A stretch of DNA of 64,000 bases from Sporosarcina sp. BI001-red (lineage in GTDB: Bacteria; Bacillota; Bacilli; Bacillales_A; Planococcaceae), in the NCBI RefSeq assembly GCF_003384035.1, contig NZ_QQAK01000016.1, positions 62,001-126,000 of the forward strand, written 5' to 3'. Positions within the stretch are counted from its first letter, which is position 1, and each line of letters begins with the position of its first letter. The notes under the pieces are model-generated. The model was not told where the DNA came from and ran no database searches. It was given only the letters and a program-made list of their open reading frames with translations. This document shows, in pieces, positions 25,274 through 32,174 of this stretch. A program made the translations under genes and the position numbers.

Positions 25274-26468
25274 AGTTCGTTCTTTCAGAAACTTGTTGGT
25301 GGCTGTTTTTGTGACTTATCTTCTTTTGCACAGCCATCGATAACGAAATCGCTGCACAAACAAATGCGATTATGACGATGAAACCTCCGACTGCTGGCAT
25401 GCTCGTAACACTTCCTGTGTGACTGAATGCAATCCCGCCAACTCCTGAGCCTAATGCAATTCCGACTTGAAGTGCGGAATTGTTAAAGCTCTGGTGGATA
25501 TCAGAGGATACGGGATCTGTTTGAATGATGTAATCTTGTTGTGCAGGTGCAAGAGCCCAGCTAAGCGCGCCCCAAATCATCATGACGATGATGAAAATCG
25601 GCATTGAAAATGTTGAGTAAGGCAGGACGAATAGGCTAATCGAGAACGCACCTAAGATGATCAAAATACTCTTTTGAGAACCAAGACGTGAAGCGAGTCC
25701 TCCACCGAAAGCGCCACCCGCAACTGCTGCAATTCCGAATAAGAAGTAAAACACACTAATTGATGAAGAGCTAAGGTTCATCGTTGTTTCGAGAAACGGT
25801 GTGAAATAGGCATATACTGAATAATGACCTGCGAGCATAAACATCGTCGCTAAATGAGCAAAGACGATTTTTTTGTTCGCTAATGCTTTCAGCTGTTCCC
25901 GAAGTGGCTGAACGTCACCAGTAGGAATTTTATCGAAAAACTTACTAATCAATAAAATGGTACCGATTGTTAGAATAGCGATACCAAGGAAAACCGTGCG
26001 CCATCCGAATGCGTTCGTAATGACAATTCCAATAGGGACACCGAGTACAAGTGATGAACTGATTCCCATATAGATATACCCTAATGCTTTCGCACGTACG
26101 TGTGGTTTTGAAATGCGTGCCGTAATAGTTAAAGATAGGACGATGACTAGCGCAGCACTTGCTGCAGTCAGAATTCTAGCCGTCATCATCATTGCAAAGG
26201 TTGTGCTGAAATAGGTGAATACGTTTCCTAGGAAAAATACCGATAATGTAAGTAAATATAACTTCTTCCGTTCCACTTTTGCTGTAAGTGACAGCAACAC
26301 GGGTCCTGCGATTGCATACACCAATGCGAATACTGTAATGAGTTGCCCTGCAGTTGCTATGGAAACATGCAAATCATCAGCGATTACAGGCAAAATGCCG
26401 CCTACAACTAACTCGACCAAGCCTACTGTGATTGCCGAAATGGCTAATAAAAAAACGCGAACGTCCAA
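25272..26468 (-). CDS. pbuE: Purine efflux transporter PbuE (MFS, DHA1)
   Basis: A 398-residue transporter with twelve helices. It tracks B. subtilis PbuE (YdhL) along its length, for example VGLVELVVGGILPVIA, TAKVERKKLYLL, LAGHYSVYAYFTPFLE and SWALAPAQQDYIIQTDPVSS, and SFNNSALQVGIALGSGVGG. PbuE exports hypoxanthine and related purines or analogues. TTG 26468 lies seven bases after an AGGAGGAG site. The leader carries a purine riboswitch, described separately, confirming the purine link. A 3' fragment of a second copy persists at 18896-19020. Confidence 0.9.
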   Translation of the reverse strand: MDVRVFLLAISAITVGLVELVVGGILPVIADDLHVSIATAGQLITVFALVYAIAGPVLLSLTAKVERKKLYLLTLSVFFLGNVFTYFSTTFAMMMTARILTAASAALVIVLSLTITARISKPHVRAKALGYIYMGISSSLVLGVPIGIVITNAFGWRTVFLGIAILTIGTILLISKFFDKIPTGDVQPLREQLKALANKKIVFAHLATMFMLAGHYSVYAYFTPFLETTMNLSSSSISVFYFLFGIAAVAGGAFGGGLASRLGSQKSILIILGAFSISLFVLPYSTFSMPIFIIVMMIWGALSWALAPAQQDYIIQTDPVSSDIHQSFNNSALQVGIALGSGVGGIAFSHTGSVTSMPAVGGFIVIIAFVCAAISLSMAVQKKISHKNSHQQVSERTN

Positions 26469-26510
26469 CTAATCTCCTCCTGCTATTCTGATTATCGAAT
26501 TTGAAAATAC

Positions 26511-26605
26511 AAAAAAGTCCCGACTACAAAAATTCTTTTGTAGTCAGGACTTAACGGATCCTGGTAGAGACCCTCGAACCATATTATCGAGGTTATACAG
26601 ATTGA
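26511..26605 (-). promoter_or_regulatory. Purine riboswitch (guanine-type core) with overlapping terminator, upstream of pbuE
   Basis: Read on the minus strand, the aptamer runs from about 26603 to 26536. TATAACCTCGATAATATGG, TTCGAGGGTCTCTACCAGGA and TCCGTTAAGTCCTGACTAC hold the conserved J1/2, P2-L2, J2/3, P3-L3 and J3/1 elements. The specificity base (position 74 in xpt numbering) is C (plus-strand G at 26543), the guanine/hypoxanthine type. A terminator with a 17-bp stem (26552-26516) uses the 3' strand of P3 and J3/1 as its own 5' strand and ends in a T-run at about 26515-26511. Ligand binding should therefore prevent termination and turn pbuE on, as in the adenine-sensing pbuE switch of B. 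subtilis. P1 looks weak. Confidence 0.85.
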
Positions 26606-26795
26606 TTTTTAGTATGAAGTTTTTCCTTCTCATAAATTTATCATGTAAAACTGATGTTGGCAAGGGGTAAGACGTCTGACAACAAAAAATAAAATCATTC
26701 GCTATGACAGGTGAAGGATCTCTATAGTAAGAACGCTATTAAATAAAATGAACTTTTTCACCATTTGAAAACTCTTATAAGAGAGAGGTGAGTAA

Positions 26796-27341
26796 ATGAA
26801 GACTGTTAGATTGGTCAAGAAAGCGAAAAAGGGGAACAAGGAAGCTTTGTTACAGCTGATCAATGAGCAGCAAGATGCGTATTACCGTCTGGCTCTTTCG
26901 TATATGGGCAATCCTCACGACGCAATGGATGCGATGGAGGATATGATTGTGAGCTTGTATCACTCGATTCCTCAACTAAAAAAAGAAGAGTCTTTTTACA
27001 GTTGGAGCAAAACCATTCTTGTGAACCGATGTAAAAAACTGTCGCAGAAGCAAAACAAAATCGTACTGATGGAAAACGCTGATGAGAGTCTCGATGAAGC
27101 ATTAAAGATTTCCGAAGGTACAAATTCTTTTAAACAGACCGAACAGCGGCTGGACTTGAAAGGTATGTTGGCTATGCTCAGTTCTGACCAACGGGAAGCA
27201 ATTGAACTACACTATTTTCATGATTTAGAGCTCCAAGCAATTGCTGATATGACGAACGTCCCGATAGGCACTGTAAAATCACGGATTTTCCAGGGATTGA
27301 AAAAGATGAGGGATCAATTCGGAGGTGAATGGCATGAGTGA
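26796..27341 (+). CDS. ECF-type RNA polymerase sigma factor
   Basis: A 181-residue sigma-70-family protein. Region 2 is visible as QDAYYRLALSYMGNPHDAMD and region 4 as LSSDQREAIELHYFHDLELQ, then IADMTNVPIGTVKSRIFQGL. It lacks the anti-sigma gene's membrane part and would be held inactive by the protein encoded in the overlapping downstream gene. The closest style is the SigV/SigM group. The spacer upstream has no obvious autoregulatory AAC/CGTC-type promoter that I could assign. Confidence 0.88.
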   Translation: MKTVRLVKKAKKGNKEALLQLINEQQDAYYRLALSYMGNPHDAMDAMEDMIVSLYHSIPQLKKEESFYSWSKTILVNRCKKLSQKQNKIVLMENADESLDEALKISEGTNSFKQTEQRLDLKGMLAMLSSDQREAIELHYFHDLELQAIADMTNVPIGTVKSRIFQGLKKMRDQFGGEWHE

Positions 27342-28611
27342 AATCGAAAACCAATTGAAAAAAGAAAAGGAACGGTTAGATGAAGTGAAAGCTCCTGATG
27401 AATTAAACGAGCGTTTGAGGAAGGCATTAGAACAAACGCCACCACGACGAAAAAACAAAGCACCTAAATGGTTAGCTGTTGCAGCAGCATTAATAGCCCT
27501 CACTTTTGTTAGTTACAACTATAATGCGTTTGCATATTACGGTAAGAAATTGCTAGGGTACGATGAACTTATGACGGAAACGTTAGCTCAATTGAATGAA
27601 CAGGGCAGCGGGCAGGCAATCGAGAAAAAGGTCATGCTTTCTGATGGAACTGAGCTTTACTTGGACGGATTGTTGACAGATGAAAATCAAACCATCCTCT
27701 ATTATACGGTGAAGAATTCAAAAGGATTGTTGGAGGATACTCGATTTGACGTCATCAGGGGAGTATGGACAAAAGCGTTCGCAACTTACGGTACGTTTTC
27801 GATGAATGAAGACGGAACAGAAGTGAAAGGAATTCAAGGATTTGACGCGGTGAGTCCGTTCGCTAAAGAACTGACGTTGGAATTTAGCTACAACGAAAGT
27901 TCTGAGCAGAGGGAAATCACATTCCCCTATAATCCTAAGCAGGCGATGCAAACTGAACTAAAGCAGTCGATCCACAAAAAAGTACACGTAGACCAAGGAA
28001 CGATTCGTTTTGACTCGATAACAGCGACACCAAGTCGTACAACGATAAAAGGGAAAGTGAATGTGGATAACTTCGATCGAATCGATTTAGGAGTTATGGG
28101 AATTCAATTACTTGCGGATGGCAAACCAATTGACTGGACTGGAGGTTCCAGCAAATCGGCACTTTTCGGTCAAGACATTGAAATTTACTATGATCGATTG
28201 CCGAAGGAAGTTAATACCTTAGAGATAGATGTGGACAAATTTGTAGGCTATCAAAAATTGAACGAAACCATTGCACTTACTGGCGAAACCGAACAGACTG
28301 AGAAAATCTTTGGGAAAGAGCTACTCATACGCAAGGTAGAAAAAACAACGGAAGGAATTCAAGTAACGCTTGCGACTGACCAGAATGTCCTATTGGATGG
28401 CGTATCAATTCAGTCAAAAGGAAATTCCACTCCGCTTCACACAACACTCAGGTCTGATATTCTAGAGAGAGAGAATGGAGAACTAAACAATGAGCGAGTG
28501 CTGCTCTTTAAATCTGATGAGCTGCCGGAAACGCTTTCTATTGAAGGGATGCATTATGCAAAGAGTTACGGGAATCACATTCAGCTGATTGGGAAAAAAG
28601 AAAAACGTTGA
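27334..28611 (+). CDS. Anti-sigma factor with DUF4179 domain
   Basis: A 425-residue single-pass membrane protein. A charged cytoplasmic part of about 45 residues is followed by a transmembrane helix (WLAVAAALIALTFVSYNY) and a large extracytoplasmic beta-rich region of the DUF4179/DUF5643 type. The ATG at 27334 has a GGAGG site nine bases upstream and overlaps the sigma gene by 8 bp, implying translational coupling. It probably binds the sigma factor and senses an envelope signal. A paralogue follows the sigma gene at 38481. Confidence 0.82.
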   Translation: MSEIENQLKKEKERLDEVKAPDELNERLRKALEQTPPRRKNKAPKWLAVAAALIALTFVSYNYNAFAYYGKKLLGYDELMTETLAQLNEQGSGQAIEKKVMLSDGTELYLDGLLTDENQTILYYTVKNSKGLLEDTRFDVIRGVWTKAFATYGTFSMNEDGTEVKGIQGFDAVSPFAKELTLEFSYNESSEQREITFPYNPKQAMQTELKQSIHKKVHVDQGTIRFDSITATPSRTTIKGKVNVDNFDRIDLGVMGIQLLADGKPIDWTGGSSKSALFGQDIEIYYDRLPKEVNTLEIDVDKFVGYQKLNETIALTGETEQTEKIFGKELLIRKVEKTTEGIQVTLATDQNVLLDGVSIQSKGNSTPLHTTLRSDILERENGELNNERVLLFKSDELPETLSIEGMHYAKSYGNHIQLIGKKEKR

Positions 28612-28640
28612 GCGGGGCCAAGGCCCCGCTCAACGTTTTT
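28601..28640 (+). terminator. Terminator of the sigma/anti-sigma pair, overlapping the stop codon
   Basis: AAAAACGTTGAGCGGGGCC pairs perfectly with its complement around AA, and the TGA stop (28609-28611) lies inside the left arm. The following 28641-28941 has no gene, only a loosely repetitive TAAG/CTTTA-rich stretch at about 28735-28810. Confidence 0.85.
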
Positions 28641-28941
28641 TCTGGATTGCACGGCATAATCAGCTTGGCAGATAACGAAGGGCCACACAAGAATCCCGTA
28701 ACTGAACACCCAAGATTTGAAAGAGCCTTGATCGTTAACGTGTAAGCTTTAATCGGTAAGAACTTTAATGGATAAGTTTTAGAGCTTTGAGCGCTAAGTG
28801 TTAAGCTTTTAGGGTACGACTACTATTTTGCTAGTAAAGTAATTAAAGTAGGTTGTCCGGTTTTACTTATTGTCCCAAAGAAAAGCCGGAAAAAGAAGGG
28901 TCTTGTGGAGTTCGTTTTCGATTATCCATGCAATCAGCAGG

Positions 28942-29571
28942 TTAAATTGTAATTTGAGTCACTGCATTCGATTCAGAGAGAACAGCATCCACATCCGTTT
29001 TGAAATCAGAGATGCTTTCTTCTAATTCGTCAATTCGTTTGTTGAGATGTAGTGGGTCAATCAGGACAAACTCGTTCCGTTCCATGAAGGATTTCGTGTG
29101 GAGTTCGACCTCTTCTTTTTTTGCATTCTCTTTCTTGCCTAAGATCTCCGTCAAGTAAGATTCCAGTCGTTGAGTCAATGTCTCATTTTCCAACGACAAG
29201 CGATTAATGGCTGTTCTACGTGCAGTCACCATTTCAGAGAGTAAACGTTCTTCAAGTTGAATAGAAGTTTTCCGCTCAATTGCTTTAGCGACTGTCATCG
29301 TTTCTCCCGCTACCGTGACGTGTGTCACGGCATTGGACTGAACCACTGCGTCTTTAATGAGAGTACGTCGTTCGATAAGAGACATGGATTTATCAAAACC
29401 TGCTTGAATTGTTTTCTCGTAATCTTCAATGGAAAGACCATTAATTTTTTGTGCGGATTTCCGATCGGTTGCAATGAAGTCTGCTTCCTGAATCGCTTTC
29501 GCTATTCGATCGTTCAACGTTTTGAGTTCAGCTAATGCCCGGTGAATCGACATCGTTTGATTTGTCGTCAT
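28942..29571 (-). CDS. Coiled-coil protein of unknown function with internal SNAVT repeat
   Basis: A 209-residue soluble, strongly helical protein without cysteine. Two related segments, QSNAVTHVTVAGETMT (about residues 78-93) and SESNAVTQITI at the very C-terminus, suggest an internal duplication. Similar proteins that I recall occur in Bacillales and in phages of Firmicutes without an assigned function, but this memory is not firm. A GGAGGAGA site precedes the ATG. It is monocistronic and divergent from a methyltransferase gene. Confidence 0.6.
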   Translation of the reverse strand: MTTNQTMSIHRALAELKTLNDRIAKAIQEADFIATDRKSAQKINGLSIEDYEKTIQAGFDKSMSLIERRTLIKDAVVQSNAVTHVTVAGETMTVAKAIERKTSIQLEERLLSEMVTARRTAINRLSLENETLTQRLESYLTEILGKKENAKKEEVELHTKSFMERNEFVLIDPLHLNKRIDELEESISDFKTDVDAVLSESNAVTQITI

Positions 29572-29747
29572 GTCTTCTCCTCCAATCGCTCTATTGACTA
29601 GTCTATCATTTCCAATTTGTAGTTGCCAAATTTAACCTGAAGAGTTAGTCGAAATAAGCATGTAAGGGAGTTCGTGTTACCATGGGAGTATCGAATCCGA
29701 TCAAGTCGACCGTTAAACATGATTCATAAAAGGGAGGGATCAAATCG

Positions 29748-30344
29748 ATGGGATCCATGTTTCCGAAAGTTTACGATGTGGCGATGAAACCGTTGGAAGC
29801 CACTCGATTTAAAAAAGTTAGAACAGGGCTTGTCGGGAATGCAGAAGGAAGGGTGTTGGAAATAGGTTCAGGAACGGGTATCAACTTCCCCTACTACAAG
29901 AATGCGACACAAGTAGATGCGATTGAACCAAATCCCTTAATGAGTAAACGAGCGAATGAGAGATTGCGTTATGCAAGAGTTCCGATTCAGTTGCATGAAT
30001 GCGGAGCGGAATCATTGCCCTTTGCGGATGACACATTTGACACGGTCGTTGCGACACTCGTCTTTTGTACAATCCCTGATCCGATGAAAGCACTTGCGGA
30101 AATGCAACGTGTGAGTAAACCAGGAGCGCACCTTTTATTTTTTGAACACGTCCGGATGGAGCCAATGCTACTCAGTAAGACTCAAGATTTCTTGAATCCT
30201 CTATGGGAAAAGATTTGTGATGGGTGCCAGTTAAATCGAGATACGCTGGACTTAGTCAAGAAATCGGGGATTGAAGTTGCAAAAGTAGAGTCTTATTATG
30301 CAAAATTGTTTCTTTATATTAAAGGGCATAACGTGAAGAAGTGA
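29748..30344 (+). CDS. Class I SAM-dependent methyltransferase (UbiE-like)
   Basis: A 198-residue enzyme with the SAM-binding motif VLEIGSGTGINFPYY (about residues 36-50), the acidic loop VDAIEPN, motif II ESLPFADDTFDTVVATLVFC and motif III QRVSKPGAHLLFFEHV. The substrate is unknown; family members methylate small molecules or lipids. It begins behind a GGGAGG site and is followed 30 bp later by a second methyltransferase gene, so the two may be cotranscribed. Confidence 0.82.
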   Translation: MGSMFPKVYDVAMKPLEATRFKKVRTGLVGNAEGRVLEIGSGTGINFPYYKNATQVDAIEPNPLMSKRANERLRYARVPIQLHECGAESLPFADDTFDTVVATLVFCTIPDPMKALAEMQRVSKPGAHLLFFEHVRMEPMLLSKTQDFLNPLWEKICDGCQLNRDTLDLVKKSGIEVAKVESYYAKLFLYIKGHNVKK

Positions 30345-30374
30345 AAGTAATGAAAACGAAAGGGGCATATCTGG

Positions 30375-30968
30375 ATGAATAAATGGCAGCAACGATTTAA
30401 ACAACCTGATTATGTATTCGGCAAAGAGGCAAATGTATTCATTCAAGAAGCAGTAGAACGCTTTAAGATTGGTCCGAACGTCCTTGCTGTTGCTGAAGGT
30501 GAAGGAAGGAATGCCGTCTTTTTAGCGGAGCAAGGTTGTAACGTAACGATATGGGATTTTGCTCAATCTGGATTGGACAAAGCCCAGGCTCTTGCGAAAG
30601 AAAAGGATGTTCAGCTAAAGACAAAGGTTCAAGACTTACAAGAAGCGGACTGGCCAAATGATGAGTACGACGCAGTCATTTGTGTGTTTGGTCATTTCAA
30701 TCCAGAGTTACGAAAACAAACACTCGAAGGGATTCGTCAAGCTGTGAAACCAGGTGGGCTGTTTGTGATAGAGGTGTATGCAAAAGAGCAAATCGATTAC
30801 AACACAGGCGGACCAAAAGATGTTACGTATTTGTATGAAATGGAGGATTTTGGTGTGTTCGCGGATTGGGAGCATTTACACTTTGAAAAGAAACAAGTCG
30901 TGCGCAAAGAAGGCGAGGGGCATAACGGGTTGTCTCAAGTCATTCAATTTGTCGGACGGAAAAAGTAA
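30375..30968 (+). CDS. Class I SAM-dependent methyltransferase (TehB-like)
   Basis: A 197-residue enzyme opening with WQQRFKQPDYVFGKEANVFI, a start shared with TehB/tellurite-resistance-type and thiopurine-type methyltransferases. The glycine motif is VAEGEGRNAVFLAEQG and the acidic motif IWDF. The motif VICVFGHFNPELRK replaces the usual strand-4 region. The substrate is unknown. It ends 8 bp before a strong terminator shared with the convergent scdA. Confidence 0.8.
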   Translation: MNKWQQRFKQPDYVFGKEANVFIQEAVERFKIGPNVLAVAEGEGRNAVFLAEQGCNVTIWDFAQSGLDKAQALAKEKDVQLKTKVQDLQEADWPNDEYDAVICVFGHFNPELRKQTLEGIRQAVKPGGLFVIEVYAKEQIDYNTGGPKDVTYLYEMEDFGVFADWEHLHFEKKQVVRKEGEGHNGLSQVIQFVGRKK

Positions 30969-30975
30969 GGAATAC

Positions 30976-31019
30976 AAAAGCCAGGCACCGCGCAGTCTAT
31001 GGCGCGGTGCCTGGCTTTT
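30976..31019. terminator. Bidirectional terminator between methyltransferase and scdA
   Basis: AAAAGCCAGGCACCGCGC pairs with GCGCGGTGCCTGGCTTTT around a short loop. Confidence 0.85.
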
Positions 31020-31024
31020 AATCA

Positions 31025-31723
31025 TTAAATTGCTTCCCGAACACGGTCAAACAGAACATTGTTTTCTAAATGTACATGCTGGAAAGTATCTTTTTCGAAC
31101 TGTTCCAATCGAGCATATACAAGCCGATACGTTCCGCAAGCTTCTTCAGGCGGTGTGAAATTGTTAGTGATTTCTCTTAGTTCGTGCAGCAGTCGTCCTG
31201 CATTATCATGTTCTTGTTCGAGTTCCGTAATATATGGTTTCAGCTGCTCTTTCAGCTCGGGTGTTGGATGTGCTAAAAATTCTAGAATGAGTGGGAATAC
31301 GTTTAGATCTTCATCATCCGTATGGTCAATCAATTCAGCACGTAGCAGTTTAAAGATTTCTTGAAGTCGTAACAAATGTGGATGGTTTTCTCCATGCACG
31401 CGCGCGACTTTGGTGACATATGGAGCTAACAATGGAAGTTCCTCACGCAATCCTGTATGGTATTTTTCTTGAATGTGTGCAATGAGTGTTTTCTCACCAA
31501 AAGAGGAAGGCTCCAATTGCTGCCGTAAATCTCTTTTCTCTTCAATTTCTTGAACGCGTGTTAAGACATCAGATGGATCTAAATCTCGTTGAACCGCTGC
31601 TTCTTGCAATGAAATCTTTCCACCACAGCAATAATCGATGCGTAAGTTGCGGAACAGATCAGCACTTTGCGGGATAGCCGTGACAATATCAGAGACTTGT
31701 TGGTTGAGCGTTACTTGTGACAA
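31025..31723 (-). CDS. scdA: Iron-sulfur cluster repair di-iron protein ScdA (RIC family)
   Basis: A 232-residue protein. The N-terminal DUF542 domain carries RIDYCCGG (cysteines at 32 and 33). The C-terminal hemerythrin-like domain carries spaced histidines, for example ENHPHLLRL, ELIDHTDDED, LEQEHDNAG and HVHLENNVLF, which bind the di-iron centre. RIC proteins repair clusters damaged by nitric oxide or peroxide. TTG 31723 has an AGGAGGA site seven bases upstream. It is monocistronic. Confidence 0.92.
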   Translation of the reverse strand: MSQVTLNQQVSDIVTAIPQSADLFRNLRIDYCCGGKISLQEAAVQRDLDPSDVLTRVQEIEEKRDLRQQLEPSSFGEKTLIAHIQEKYHTGLREELPLLAPYVTKVARVHGENHPHLLRLQEIFKLLRAELIDHTDDEDLNVFPLILEFLAHPTPELKEQLKPYITELEQEHDNAGRLLHELREITNNFTPPEEACGTYRLVYARLEQFEKDTFQHVHLENNVLFDRVREAI

Positions 31724-31929
31724 TGGAATTCCTCCTATTAGTTTAATTGATAATAGTTCTCACACCTAATCTTACTTAAACTATGAGTGGTTTCATATAG
31801 GGGAAATGCCTACATCTGTATAGTGGAATCTATTGACGGAATACTCTATTTGACAGAAAAGTTTAACTATGATAGGTTTGTTCAATCGACAACCGAATAG
31901 TAAAGCAAAAGAAATAGGTGATTTAGTAG

Positions 31930-32085
31930 AAAGTTAGACTAGATCTTAAAAGTGAAGCCGGTGCGTATTCCGGCGCGGTCCCGCCACTGTGACAGCTTTT
32001 CGCTGAAGCCAGACAACTGCCTAGTTTCTATGACGCTATCCCCTACGGTCGATAGGGAGTGTTAGAATGCGCATACGCAGCAGAC
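31930..32085 (+). promoter_or_regulatory. Cobalamin (B12) riboswitch upstream of metE
   Basis: The core CCGGCGCGGTCCCGCCACTG is followed by the B12 box AAGCCAGACAACTGCC (32006-32021) and a CCCTA/TAGGG hairpin (32041-32057) that can supply the kissing loop. Repression of metE by B12 is the expected logic, because the B12-dependent MetH would replace it. An AT-rich palindrome with GTGTTTTTTT arms (about 32119-32142) precedes the ribosome-binding site and may be the expression platform. Confidence 0.9.
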
Positions 32086-32174
32086 TTGTTGCGTCCACAT
32101 TTCTGACCCTCGTTAGAAGTGTTTTTTTGTACAAAAAAACACGGCTTATCATATGGAAGAGGAGAGGAAATCAT

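Noticed and set aside
28735..28810. A further tandem repeat array of the TTATGA type
   Set aside because: The stretch is loosely repetitive (TAAG and CTTTA words) but the unit is not constant, and it does not match the 20-nt family.
29748..30968. Tellurite-resistance operon
   Set aside because: The second methyltransferase is TehB-like in its start only; no other ter or teh gene is nearby.
31059..31364. 101-codon plus-strand frame opposite scdA
   Set aside because: Ser/Cys-rich antisense shadow of a well-supported gene.
32067..32174. N-terminal extension of MetE
   Set aside because: This stretch lies in the B12 riboswitch leader; the family start and a ribosome-binding site support TTG 32175.
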